NCBI GenBank assembly: GCA_903931645.1
Contig: CAIZDF010000403.1
Coordinates: 1 to 5,883, forward strand
Source: an uncultured Tolumonas sp.
GTDB lineage: Bacteria; Pseudomonadota; Gammaproteobacteria; Enterobacterales; Aeromonadaceae
Direction: 5' to 3'
DNA: 5,883 bases
Part shown: positions 1 through 5,883 of the stretch, piece after piece
Layout: each line of letters opens with the position of its first letter
Position numbering within the stretch: the stretch's first letter is position 1
Translations under genes and position numbers: made by a program
Notes under the pieces: generated by a model
Told to the model about the DNA's origin: nothing
Database searches by the model: none
Seen by the model: the letters and a program-made list of their open reading frames with translations, nothing else

Positions 1-1
1 A

Positions 2-268
2 TCCTCTGGGCACACCTTCACGGGGTATCAGATCCACCCCTATCTCGCCTTAATACAACCGCCATTTAAGATCACACCAGCCAAAGATGAAGTGTCTGCC
101 GTATTTGAATTGCCGCTGGAGACATTACTCGATCTCAATACTTATCAACCACTGATCACCACACGAAATGGCACGACACATAAAATCATCGGATTAACGG
201 TTGATGGCTGGTTTATCTGGGGCGCGACGGCGAGAATTCTTTATCAGCTGGCTCAACAGTTTGGTTGA
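2..268 (+). CDS. nudL: CoA pyrophosphatase, NudL/YeaB-type Nudix hydrolase (3' end only)
   Basis: This is the last 88 codons of a gene that begins before the window, open in frame 2 and ending at TGA 266-268. NudL-family enzymes hydrolyse coenzyme A and related dinucleotides to phosphopantetheine and adenosine 3',5'-bisphosphate in the cytosol. The visible part begins SSGHTFTGYQIHPYLALI, contains the acidic DEVSAVFELPL segment and ends FIWGATARILYQLAQQFG. This pattern (TGYQ..P, then DEVSAVFE.PL, then WG.TA.I) matches the C-terminal half of E. coli NudL as I remember it. The Nudix box and the family's upstream signature would lie in the missing N-terminal part, so catalytic residues cannot be checked. 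The gene converges with the tRNA operon, with 40 bp between its stop and the tRNA-Cys end. No terminator is obvious in that gap. Family assignment is fairly sure; substrate specificity is by homology. Confidence 0.82.
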   Translation, partial: SSGHTFTGYQIHPYLALIQPPFKITPAKDEVSAVFELPLETLLDLNTYQPLITTRNGTTHKIIGLTVDGWFIWGATARILYQLAQQFG

Positions 269-308
269 AACTTAGAAAAAGGTGATTTAGTGGATATTGA
301 GAAATTAT

Positions 309-382
309 TGGAGGCGCGTCCCGGAGTCGAACCGGGCTAGACGGATTTGCAATCCGCTACATAACCGCTTTGTTAACACGCC
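309..382 (-). tRNA. cysT: tRNA-Cys (anticodon GCA)
   Basis: The reverse complement folds as a 74-nt cloverleaf with an encoded CCA end (309-311). The acceptor arms GGCGTGT and ACGCGCC pair fully with one U-G wobble. The anticodon GCA lies at 348-350 in the loop TTGCAAA. The T loop TTCGACT sits on a CCCGG/CCGGG stem. From memory, E. coli tRNA-Cys has TCCGG/CCGGA at that stem, so the differences are compensatory and preserve pairing. It lies 6 nt downstream of tRNA-Gly and is almost certainly processed from the same precursor. In the E. coli glyW-cysT-leuZ operon a tRNA-Leu follows; here only 40 bp separate tRNA-Cys from the end of nudL, and no third tRNA is present. Confidence 0.97.
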
Positions 383-388
383 TTAAAT

Positions 389-464
<76 letters not shown>

Positions 465-489
465 TTCAATGAGATGTTGCCTTGGCAAC

Positions 490-534
490 GGCGCGCATTA
501 TACGTAGATGAAGAGTGAAGGCAAAATACTTTTT
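490..534 (-). promoter_or_regulatory. Stable-RNA promoter of the Gly-Cys tRNA operon
   Basis: Read on the - strand, a perfect -10 TATAAT (497-502) is preceded by -35 TTGCCT (519-524) with a 16-bp spacer. Immediately after the -10 comes a GC-rich discriminator GCGCGCC (490-496), placing the start near 488-489. Such discriminators are the hallmark of promoters under ppGpp/DksA stringent control, so growth-rate regulation is expected (inference). Just upstream of the -35 lies an A+T tract, AAAAAGTATTTT (523-534), which could act as an UP element for the RNA polymerase alpha subunit. Identity as the tRNA promoter is strongly supported by position and quality of match. Confidence 0.87.
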
Positions 535-579
535 GCATCAGTAAATGCTGACTGTATGATATTTCTGCACTTCACTCTT
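511..579. repeat. Perfect 10-bp inverted repeat between topA and the tRNA promoter
   Basis: AAGAGTGAAG at 511-520 and its exact reverse complement CTTCACTCTT at 570-579 flank 49 bp. A smaller palindrome, GCAAAA/TTTTGC (521-526 and 531-536), sits inside. The left arm falls in the spacer and the edge of the -35 box of the tRNA promoter; the right arm lies about 22 bp after the topA stop. In the topA transcript this could fold into a branched 3' hairpin, but no U-run follows, so it is not a standard intrinsic terminator. Function is unknown. Confidence 0.6.
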
Positions 580-601
580 TATTGCTGATTACTTAAGCTT
601 T

Positions 602-3214
602 TTACTTTGTTTTCCCTGCCGCAGCCTGCCAGCGACCACCAACATAGTAAGCAGCCCAACCGGTCGCTTTACCGTCTACTTCCGAAGCAACATATTGCTC
701 TTTCGTTTTACGGCTGAAACGGACAATGGTTGGATTACCATCTGGATCGGCTACTGGTGCTTCCGCCAGATACTGGTGTTTAGGTGCCAAGCGATCTTTA
801 AACCGAAGTAATTCAGCAACCAGCGGTGCCCGCGTTTCACGTGATTTAGGGAATGTGCTGGCCGCCATGAACAAACCTGCCGCCCCATCACGCAACACAA
901 AATGCGCATCGGATTTACTGCACTTCAGCTCAGGCAGGAACACCGGATCTTCTTTCGGTGGTGCCACATCACCGTTTTTCAAGATCTTGCGCGTGTTCTT
1001 ACATTCAGCATTGGTACAGGCCATAAACTTACCAAAACGACCTGTTTTCAGCTGCATGTCTGAACCACAACGATCACATTCCACAACCGGGCCTTCATAG
1101 CCTTTCAGACGGAACTGACCTACTTCGATCTCATAACCATCGCAATCAGGGTTATTACCGCAAATATGAATTTTACGTGTGCCATCCAGCACATAGGAAT
1201 CCATCGCGGTACCGCATTTTTTACAACGGTGCATAGCACGCAATGCATTCACTTCACCATCTTCTGAGTCTGCTGCGATAAATTCATCACCCGGCACCAG
1301 ATTGATGGTTTGTTTGCACCGTTCTTTGGGCGGTAAGGCATAACCAGAACAACCCAAGAACACACCGGTTGAGGCTGTACGAATACCCATTTTGCGACCA
1401 CAGGTCGGGCAATCAATATCCGTCAATACAACCTGATTGCTCCGCATTCCGCCCATATCGCCTTCTGCTTTTTGCAGATCGGCTTTAAATTCAGAGTAGA
1501 AACCATCCAGTTGCTTGTGCCAGTCTAAATTGCCTTGGGCAATATTATCCAGCGAGCTTTCCATTTGCGCGGTAAAGTCATAACTCATCAGATCAGTGAA
1601 ACTTTCCACTAAACGATCTGTGACAATTTCGCCCATTTTTTCAGCGTAAAAACGACGAGTTTCTACTTTCACATAACCACGGTCCTGGATCGTAGAAATG
1701 ATAGAGGCATAAGTTGATGGACGACCGATGCCACGTTTTTCCAACTCTTTAACCAACGCAGCTTCCGTGAAGCGAGCAGGCGGCTTAGTAAAATGCTGTT
1801 TAGGGTCGAGTTTAACGAGTTGTAATACATCGCCAGCGTTAACCGCAGGCAACTCAATATCGTCACCTTTGCGGCCCATTGGTGGTAACGCTTTGGTCCA
1901 ACCCGCGAAACGTAAAATACGGCCTTTGGCTTTCAGTTCAAAATCAGCGGCAGTAACGGTCAAGGTGCTGGTGTCATATTGAGCAGGCGTCATCTGACAT
2001 GCCACAAACTGGCGCCAGATCAGGTCGTACAAACGAACGGCATCCGCTTCCATATCTTTTAACGCATCGGCTTTCACTTCAACGTTGGATGGACGGATCG
2101 CTTCGTGCGCTTCCTGTGCATTGGCTTTAGAACCATACGTTAGCGGATCTTTCGGTAAATATTTTTTACCGAATTGCTGTTCGATATATTCACGAACCGC
2201 GACCACCGCTTCCTGACTCAAGTTAGTAGAGTCAGTACGCATGTAGGTAATATGACCCGCTTCGTACAAACGCTGTGCCATCATCATGGTCTTCTTCACA
2301 CCAAAACTCAGCCGTGTACTGGCCGCTTGCTGTAAGGTGGAAGTAATGAATGGTGCTGAAGGTTTACTACTAGTCGGTTTATCTTCGCGATCGCGCACAG
2401 TATAGGCAGCATTTTTCAATGTCTGCACAGCAGCCATGGCTTGCTGTTCGTTCTTGGGATCGAACGTTTTGCCCTGCTGTGAGGTTACCTGCAGCCGCAG
2501 AGCTTCACGAGTTGGGGTTTGTGTATCAGCGTGAATATCCCAGTACTCTTCTGGCACAAAGGCTTTAATTTCACGCTCTTTTTCAACAATCAAGCGCAAT
2601 GCTACGGATTGCACACGGCCAGCAGAAAGGCCACGAGCAATTTTCTTCCATAACAATGGGGAAACCATATAACCCACAACGCGGTCGAGGAAACGACGTG
2701 CTTGCTGCGCATTAACGCGTTCAATATTCAACAGGCCAGGATGAGAGAAGGCTTCCTGGATTGCTGTCTTGGTAATTTCGTTAAACACGACGCGCTTAAA
2801 GCGTGACTCATCACCACCGATCAACTCTCGCAGATGCCAGGCAATCGCTTCCCCTTCTCTATCCAAGTCGGTTGCGAGATAGATGGTGTCAGCTTGTGCT
2901 GCTAATGCGCGAAGCTCAGCAACGACTTTTTCTTTACCGGGAAGTATTTCGTAACGTGCTTTCCAGCCATGTTCCGGATCGATCCCCATACGGGAAACTA
3001 GCGATGAGTACTCTTTTTTCGCTTTATCCGCCGCATCAAGACGAACACCTTTTTTTGCGCCTTCCTTTTTATCAGCTGCAGTTGATGCGCTGCCACTTGT
3101 TGGCAGATCGCGCACATGACCAACACTGGATTTGACGACGAAGTCTTTACCCAGATATTTGTTGATAGTTTTGGCTTTTGCCGGGGACTCTACAATGACC
3201 AGTGCTTTGCCCAT
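602..3214 (-). CDS. topA: DNA topoisomerase I (type IA, omega protein)
   Basis: This complete 870-residue enzyme relaxes negatively supercoiled DNA through a transient 5'-phosphotyrosine single-strand break; E. coli TopA has 865 residues. The TOPRIM domain starts [16 protein letters not shown] with catalytic Glu9 and carries the metal-binding DLDRE motif (Asp116, Asp118, Glu120). The active-site Tyr324 and Arg326 lie in [12 protein letters not shown], at the E. coli position plus five. Three tetracysteine zinc motifs follow: Cys602/605/622/633, Cys664/667/685/691 and Cys713/716/733/738. Zinc-ribbon-like C-terminal domains continue to the end. All key residues are intact. The start is ATG 3212-3214 because the conserved N-terminus begins there; the frame is open ten codons further, to a TTG at 3242-3244 that has no Shine-Dalgarno sequence. 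The gene follows sohB on the same strand, 156 bp away. E. coli also has sohB and topA close together, there separated by yciN. Confidence 0.98.
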   Translation of the reverse strand: MGKALVIVESPAKAKTINKYLGKDFVVKSSVGHVRDLPTSGSASTAADKKEGAKKGVRLDAADKAKKEYSSLVSRMGIDPEHGWKARYEILPGKEKVVAELRALAAQADTIYLATDLDREGEAIAWHLRELIGGDESRFKRVVFNEITKTAIQEAFSHPGLLNIERVNAQQARRFLDRVVGYMVSPLLWKKIARGLSAGRVQSVALRLIVEKEREIKAFVPEEYWDIHADTQTPTREALRLQVTSQQGKTFDPKNEQQAMAAVQTLKNAAYTVRDREDKPTSSKPSAPFITSTLQQAASTRLSFGVKKTMMMAQRLYEAGHITYMRTDSTNLSQEAVVAVREYIEQQFGKKYLPKDPLTYGSKANAQEAHEAIRPSNVEVKADALKDMEADAVRLYDLIWRQFVACQMTPAQYDTSTLTVTAADFELKAKGRILRFAGWTKALPPMGRKGDDIELPAVNAGDVLQLVKLDPKQHFTKPPARFTEAALVKELEKRGIGRPSTYASIISTIQDRGYVKVETRRFYAEKMGEIVTDRLVESFTDLMSYDFTAQMESSLDNIAQGNLDWHKQLDGFYSEFKADLQKAEGDMGGMRSNQVVLTDIDCPTCGRKMGIRTASTGVFLGCSGYALPPKERCKQTINLVPGDEFIAADSEDGEVNALRAMHRCKKCGTAMDSYVLDGTRKIHICGNNPDCDGYEIEVGQFRLKGYEGPVVECDRCGSDMQLKTGRFGKFMACTNAECKNTRKILKNGDVAPPKEDPVFLPELKCSKSDAHFVLRDGAAGLFMAASTFPKSRETRAPLVAELLRFKDRLAPKHQYLAEAPVADPDGNPTIVRFSRKTKEQYVASEVDGKATGWAAYYVGGRWQAAAGKTK

Positions 3215-3227
3215 ATGACCGACGGTT

Positions 3228-3232
3228 TCCTT
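3228..3232 (-). promoter_or_regulatory. Probable topA ribosome binding site, unusually distant
   Basis: The only clear purine-rich match upstream of the chosen topA ATG is AAGGA. It is 13 nt from the start codon, longer than the usual 5-9 nt. No better Shine-Dalgarno exists for this ATG, and none precedes the alternative TTG at 3242-3244. Conservation of the [16 protein letters not shown] start outweighs the awkward spacing. Confidence 0.5.
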
Positions 3233-3264
3233 ATTAGCACGCAAAAATTAAGCAATGTTTATAG

Positions 3265-3285
3265 CTTCGCCTGAACCAGGCGAAG
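3265..3285 (-). promoter_or_regulatory. Perfect 9-bp hairpin in the topA leader
   Basis: CTTCGCCTG and CAGGCGAAG pair completely around a 3-nt loop (3274-3276), about 50 bp before the topA start. On the - strand the next bases are CTATAAACATTGC, with no U-run, so it does not look like a terminator for sohB. On the + strand a T-rich tract (TCTCTTCTTTTT) follows, but there is no + gene upstream for it to terminate. If topA is transcribed from the candidate promoter at 3295-3324, the hairpin would sit at the extreme 5' end of the mRNA, where such stems can protect transcripts from decay (inference). Confidence 0.7.
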
Positions 3286-3294
3286 TCTCTTCTT

Positions 3295-3324
3295 TTTATA
3301 AAATGGTTGGAGCTTCAGTGATAA
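3295..3324 (-). promoter_or_regulatory. Candidate topA promoter
   Basis: On the - strand, TTATCA (3319-3324) and TATAAA (3295-3300) are separated by 18 bp, a moderate sigma-70 match giving a start near 3288. A second TATAAA (3258-3263) lies on the other side of the hairpin, with no good -35 in front of it. E. coli topA is known to use several supercoiling-responsive promoters, so multiple starts would not be surprising. The exact promoter is not established by sequence alone. Confidence 0.4.
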
Positions 3325-3370
3325 TCAACTTTTATTTACATTAAAACGGCAAAATTCTCATTCTGAGGTA

Positions 3371-4390
3371 CTAAAAAGGGATCTTACAGGTCTCAATGAT
3401 ACGATAAATGGCTTTTTCGACAGCTAATGACGCTGCGTTAGAAAAACGATCGGCAAGACCCTTTTTCGTCTGATAAGTCACTTTAATCACCTGCTTTTGC
3501 TCAAACTGAGACAGCAAATAATCATCGCTGGTCCGCAATTCATCTACCACACCTAACTTTTTCGCTTCTGCTGCCAGCCAATGTTCACCGGTCGCTATTT
3601 GATCGATATCCATGCGCGGGCGATGTTCACTGACGAACTGTTTAAATTGTTGATGAATGGTTTCCAGCTCTTCACGGAATTTTTCGCGGGCTTTGTCGTC
3701 GTTCTCACCAAAGATAGTCAGGGTACGTTTAAACTGACCTGCGGTGTGTAATTCAATATCCACATCGTGTTTTTTCAACAAGCGGTTAAAGTTTGGCATT
3801 TGCGCGACCACGCCAATAGAGCCAACAATGGCAAAAGGGGCCGCGATAATTTTTTGGGCTACACACGCCATCATATAACCGCCACTGGCAGCCACTTTGT
3901 CTATCGCAACAGTTAAAAACAAACCTCTATCACGGATGCGTTGTAACTGTGAAGCACCTAAGCCATAACCGTGCACCACGCCACCACCTGATTCCACCCG
4001 AACCAGCACTTCATCTTCGCTTTTCGCCATGGTTAACACAGCGGTGATTTCTTCACGCAGTGACGACACTTCCTTTGCATCCATTCCACCTTTAAAATCG
4101 ATCAGGAACAGACGTGATTTATTGGTATCCGGCACATTTTTTTTCTTCGCTTTAAGTTCTTTCTTCTGCTGCTTGGCATACTCTTTACGTTGTTCTTTAT
4201 TGAGTAATGCTTCAGTCAAATGCACTTTGTTCTGCTGATGATCCGCAGACAGGTCTGTGATATCTAATTCGCCGCGTCGAGTCTTGTGTCGAGCAATTGC
4301 AGATACGATAGCGATCACACCCAAGACAATGACCAGAACAAGTGTGATACTCTTTACAGCAAATAAACCATAATCATAAATAAATGCCAT
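3371..4390 (-). CDS. sohB: SohB inner-membrane peptidase (family S49, SppA-like)
   Basis: This 339-residue protein is a Ser-Lys peptidase of the signal-peptide-peptidase A family; E. coli SohB is about 349 residues. One N-terminal membrane segment (about 12-33) anchors it, with the catalytic domain expected on the periplasmic side. A highly charged Lys-rich linker follows (about 64-85). The peptidase core begins at RLFLIDFKGGMDAKEV (about 93). The nucleophile is predicted to be Ser169 in DKVAASGGYMMAC, and the general base Lys221 in GQFKRTLT, by analogy with short SppA enzymes. VGSIGVVAQMPNFNRLL (189-205) is strongly conserved with E. coli. The oxyanion-loop segment reads ESGGG (133-137) where the E. 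coli protein, as remembered, has ESPGG. The start at 4388-4390 is supported by AGGAG at 4398-4402, seven nt upstream. It lies upstream of topA on the same strand and is divergent from the lysR gene. Its physiological substrate is not known from sequence. Confidence 0.95.
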   Translation of the reverse strand: MAFIYDYGLFAVKSITLVLVIVLGVIAIVSAIARHKTRRGELDITDLSADHQQNKVHLTEALLNKEQRKEYAKQQKKELKAKKKNVPDTNKSRLFLIDFKGGMDAKEVSSLREEITAVLTMAKSEDEVLVRVESGGGVVHGYGLGASQLQRIRDRGLFLTVAIDKVAASGGYMMACVAQKIIAAPFAIVGSIGVVAQMPNFNRLLKKHDVDIELHTAGQFKRTLTIFGENDDKAREKFREELETIHQQFKQFVSEHRPRMDIDQIATGEHWLAAEAKKLGVVDELRTSDDYLLSQFEQKQVIKVTYQTKKGLADRFSNAASLAVEKAIYRIIETCKIPF

Positions 4391-4414
4391 TCATGCTCTC
4401 CTGAAAATGTAAAA

Positions 4415-4444
4415 CTGCTGCATTCTACGCGGTTAGACCAGCAG
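4415..4444. promoter_or_regulatory. Dyad in the sohB-lysR divergent region, candidate regulator site
   Basis: CTGCTG (4415-4420) and CAGCAG (4439-4444) form a 6-bp inverted repeat with an 18-bp gap. Inside it, nearly concentric, is TCTA-N6-TAGA (4424-4437). LysR-type regulators typically bind interrupted dyads containing T-N11-A in the region shared with a divergent gene. The spacing here is close to that but not exact. It lies over the candidate sohB promoter and 61 bp upstream of the lysR start, so it could be an autoregulatory site, but this is inference. Confidence 0.3.
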
Positions 4445-4448
4445 ACAA
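4422..4448 (-). promoter_or_regulatory. Candidate sohB promoter
   Basis: On the - strand, TAGAAT (4422-4427) matches a -10 at five of six bases. TTGTCT (4443-4448) is a weak -35 with a short 15-bp spacer. The start would be near 4415, giving a leader of about 25 nt that includes the strong AGGAG ribosome site. It overlaps the dyad at 4415-4444. The assignment is tentative because of the spacing. Confidence 0.35.
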
Positions 4449-4493
4449 AATCACTACTTCCGCATGATTGGCTTAGAAATAGCGATAATTATT

Positions 4494-4497
4494 GGAG
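4494..4497 (+). promoter_or_regulatory. Ribosome binding site that fixes the lysR start
   Basis: GGAG lies 8 nt before ATG 4506-4508. The earlier in-frame ATG at 4464 has no purine-rich site upstream and would add 14 hydrophobic residues (MIGLEIAIIIGDDG) that are not part of a LysR DNA-binding domain. The ATG at 4501 is out of frame. The start at 4506 is therefore preferred. Confidence 0.75.
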
Positions 4498-4505
4498 ACG
4501 ATGGA

Positions 4506-5474
4506 ATGTTTCGTCCAAAAAGCACACTCGAGCAATGGCGTATCTTTCAAGCAGTAGTCGAACATGGTGGTTATGCCCAGGCAGCAGAGAAACTGAATAA
4601 AAGCCAGTCTTCTCTTAATCATGCTATTGCCAAATTACAGCAAACGCTGGGTGTTGCTTTACTGGAAGTCAGAGGACGTAAAGCCTATCTGACCGATGCA
4701 GGCGATATGTTTTTGCGTCGGGCTAAACTCATGAATCAGCAAATGCAGGAATTAGAGCTGCTGGCCCACAACATTCATCAAGGCTGGGAAGCAGAAATTC
4801 GCTTTGCCGTGGAAATAGCTCATCCTCGGCGACCACTCAATCGCGCCTTACAGAATTACTATCCGTTATCCCGCGGTACTCATTTACAGATGTTTGATAC
4901 AGTTTTGAGTGGCACAGAAGAGTTCATCCATGAACAAAAAGCCGATATCGTAATTTGTGGCCATGTTCCGAAGGGATTCCTGGCTGAGCCATTAGCAGAG
5001 GTAACGTTTGTCGCCGTTTGTCATCCTCAGCACCCGTTAGCATTAGAAGCCCGTATGCTCAGTGCCGATGAGTTGACCCAACAACTGCAAATCGTTATTC
5101 GGGATACAGCAAAAAATCCGAAAGAAATGACGGGATGGCTGAAAGCCGAACAACGCTGGACAGTAACCAGCTTGCACGAAGCAATTGAGATCCTACTGGC
5201 AGGAATGGGGTTTGCCTGGTTGCCATTGCATCTGGTAGAAGGCTTTATCCAGCGTCAGCAATTACATCGACTGCCATTGCGCGAAGGAAATGAACGAAAA
5301 ATTTTCACGCACTTGGTTATTCCAGCCCCCGAACGTCTGGGCCCTAGTGCAAATTGTTTACTGGAGTGTCTGCGTTTGTCACACCCACTGACTGCGGCTT
5401 ACTGGCAAAATAATAAAAAATCGACCGCGATTGAGATCAGTTCGCCGTCGATTTTACCGTCTACAACGAGCTGA
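4506..5474 (+). CDS. LysR-family transcriptional regulator
   Basis: This 322-residue protein has the standard LysR architecture. An N-terminal winged helix-turn-helix (about 5-64, from STLEQWRIFQAVVEHGGYAQ) has the recognition helix in SQSSLNHAIAKLQQTLG (33-49) and a wing ending RGRKAYLTDAG. A linker helix (about 67-95) and a two-lobed effector domain (about 97-295) follow. Typical effector-domain signatures are CHPQHPLA (172-179) and GMGFAWLPLHLV (233-244). The effector and targets are unknown. Although E. coli topA is followed by cysB, another LysR gene, this protein does not have the CysB N-terminus and lies on the other side of sohB, so it is not CysB. The neighbours sohB (divergent) and the sugar efflux gene (convergent) are possible targets. 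The C-terminal tail, from about residue 304, is encoded by the transporter's terminator and the last codons overlap its stop, so the tail is probably not part of the conserved fold. Confidence 0.93.
   Translation: MFRPKSTLEQWRIFQAVVEHGGYAQAAEKLNKSQSSLNHAIAKLQQTLGVALLEVRGRKAYLTDAGDMFLRRAKLMNQQMQELELLAHNIHQGWEAEIRFAVEIAHPRRPLNRALQNYYPLSRGTHLQMFDTVLSGTEEFIHEQKADIVICGHVPKGFLAEPLAEVTFVAVCHPQHPLALEARMLSADELTQQLQIVIRDTAKNPKEMTGWLKAEQRWTVTSLHEAIEILLAGMGFAWLPLHLVEGFIQRQQLHRLPLREGNERKIFTHLVIPAPERLGPSANCLLECLRLSHPLTAAYWQNNKKSTAIEISSPSILPSTTS
5407..5455 (-). terminator. Intrinsic terminator of the transporter gene, inside the end of lysR
   Basis: AAAATCGAC (5417-5425) and GTCGATTTT (5447-5455) form a 9-bp stem. 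After a C/C mismatch it is extended by GCGA/TCGC (5427-5430 and 5442-5445), leaving an 11-nt loop. On the - strand the stem runs into TTTTTTATTATTTT, a good U-tract, starting just 6 bp after the transporter stop. On the + strand the A/T pairs give four Ts followed by ACCG, so it could also stop lysR transcription weakly, but that would be before the lysR stop codon at 5474. Confidence 0.8.
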
Positions 5475-5883
5475 TCCGCCATACAGACAGCATGGCAAAA
5501 ATTGACAAAATAAACGCGCAGATAAACACACCTTGAAAATGGAACCATTCAGTAATGGTTCCGGCCAACATACCGGCAACGATACCGCCACAACGAATAC
5601 TGTTGCTAAATAAGGTCGAAGCCTGCCCAGGATGGCCGGGTAACAGATCCTGAAAACAAGTCATACCGATGCCCGCTAAAATGCCTATAAACAGTGCATT
5701 CAGTATCTGCGCCAGAAACAGCCATAATTGCTGTTGTGATAGCAATAAAAGCAGATAAAAAGCGACTGCTGATATTGCCGAGATCAACAATAACTTGCGA
5801 TTACCAAGACGCGCACTATAGCGTCCGGCAAGCAACATCACCGGGATCTCCAACCCAGCTGCCAACCCCATCAGCCAGCCTGC
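5461..5883 (-). CDS. SetA/SetB-like sugar efflux transporter, MFS (C-terminal part)
   Basis: This is the last 140 codons of a gene that starts beyond the right edge; it ends at TAG 5461-5463. The sequence AGWLMGLAAGLEIPVML, the inter-helix loop GRYSARLGNRK (the MFS motif-A repeat in the second half), QILNALFIGILAGIGM, then CFQDLLPGHPGQASTL closely match the SET family of E. coli sugar efflux transporters as remembered. Those proteins have about 390 residues and 12 membrane helices and export glucose, lactose and related glycosides across the inner membrane. About five hydrophobic segments are visible here, consistent with the last five helices. Which paralogue (SetA, SetB or SetC) it corresponds to cannot be decided from this fragment, so no symbol is given. 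Its 3' end overlaps the lysR 3' end by 14 bp, tail to tail, and a strong terminator follows immediately. Confidence 0.85.
   Translation of the reverse strand, partial: AGWLMGLAAGLEIPVMLLAGRYSARLGNRKLLLISAISAVAFYLLLLLSQQQLWLFLAQILNALFIGILAGIGMTCFQDLLPGHPGQASTLFSNSIRCGGIVAGMLAGTITEWFHFQGVFICAFILSIFAMLSVWRISSL

Noticed and set aside
253..268. TCAAC-N6-GTTGA inverted repeat at the end of nudL as a terminator
   Set aside because: The stem has only 5 bp and no T-run follows on the + strand. It overlaps the coding end and is likely chance.
726..1100. Open frame of 124 codons on the + strand inside topA
   Set aside because: It is a shadow of the strongly conserved topA zinc-finger region on the other strand, and no domain is recognisable in it.
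1669..3135. Other open frames within topA (1669-1866 on the - strand; 1728-1982 and 2803-3135 on the + strand)
   Set aside because: They overlap conserved topA coding sequence entirely and encode no recognisable protein.
3242..3244. TTG as the topA start, giving 880 residues
   Set aside because: It has no Shine-Dalgarno sequence, and the extra ten residues precede the conserved [16 protein letters not shown] beginning of the family.
3265..3297. Hairpin plus T-rich tract read as a + strand intrinsic terminator
   Set aside because: Both flanking genes are on the - strand and no + strand gene ends here. The T-tract is also interrupted and offset by several bases.
3340..3370. Possible sohB terminator (CTCA-GAA-TGAG followed by AATTTT on the - strand)
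   Set aside because: The stem is only 4 bp and weak. I do not consider it a supported terminator.
4029..4238. Open frame of 69 codons on the + strand inside sohB
   Set aside because: Its Phe- and Ser-rich sequence is the complement of the Lys-rich sohB linker.
4464..4466. Earlier ATG as the lysR start, giving 336 residues
   Set aside because: No ribosome site precedes it, while GGAG is well placed before the ATG at 4506, where the LysR domain begins.
4484..4489. GATAAT as the lysR -10 box
   Set aside because: The start would fall on the ribosome binding site, leaving no usable leader, and there is no -35 at the proper distance.

Overview
The window looks like ordinary chromosomal housekeeping DNA from a gammaproteobacterium. 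TopA, SohB and the two tRNAs closely resemble their Escherichia coli counterparts as I remember them. The moderate base composition and mixed gene order would fit Aeromonadales or Vibrionales, for example a Tolumonas-like organism, but the genus is an inference I cannot settle from this sequence alone.

Layout, left to right. Positions 2-268 hold the 3' end of a CoA pyrophosphatase of the NudL/YeaB Nudix family on the + strand. Positions 309-464 hold a two-gene tRNA operon on the - strand, tRNA-Gly(GCC) then tRNA-Cys(GCA). It is driven by a strong stable-RNA promoter with a GC-rich discriminator at 490-524. Positions 602-3214 hold complete topA (DNA topoisomerase I) on the - strand. A 156-bp leader above it carries a perfect 9-bp hairpin next to candidate promoter elements. 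Positions 3371-4390 hold complete sohB, an inner-membrane S49 peptidase, on the - strand. Positions 4506-5474 hold a LysR-type regulator, divergent from sohB. Positions 5461-5883 hold the 3' part of a SetA/SetB-like sugar efflux transporter on the - strand, convergent with the lysR gene. The two overlap by 14 bp, and a terminator for the transporter lies inside the end of the lysR gene.

How the genes relate. sohB and topA are in tandem on one strand with no convincing terminator between them, so some co-transcription is possible, although topA also has its own candidate promoter. The tRNA operon follows topA on the same strand but has its own promoter. The LysR regulator shares a 115-bp divergent region with sohB that contains a small dyad over a putative sohB promoter. 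It also abuts the transporter tail to tail. Either neighbour could be a target, but nothing in the sequence proves it.

I found no mobile element, CRISPR array, phage gene, or convincing undescribed system. No gene-free stretch exceeds 300 bases. The points worth a second look are small-scale: the topA leader hairpin, the inverted repeat across the tRNA promoter, the dyad between sohB and lysR, and the terminator inside the lysR coding sequence.
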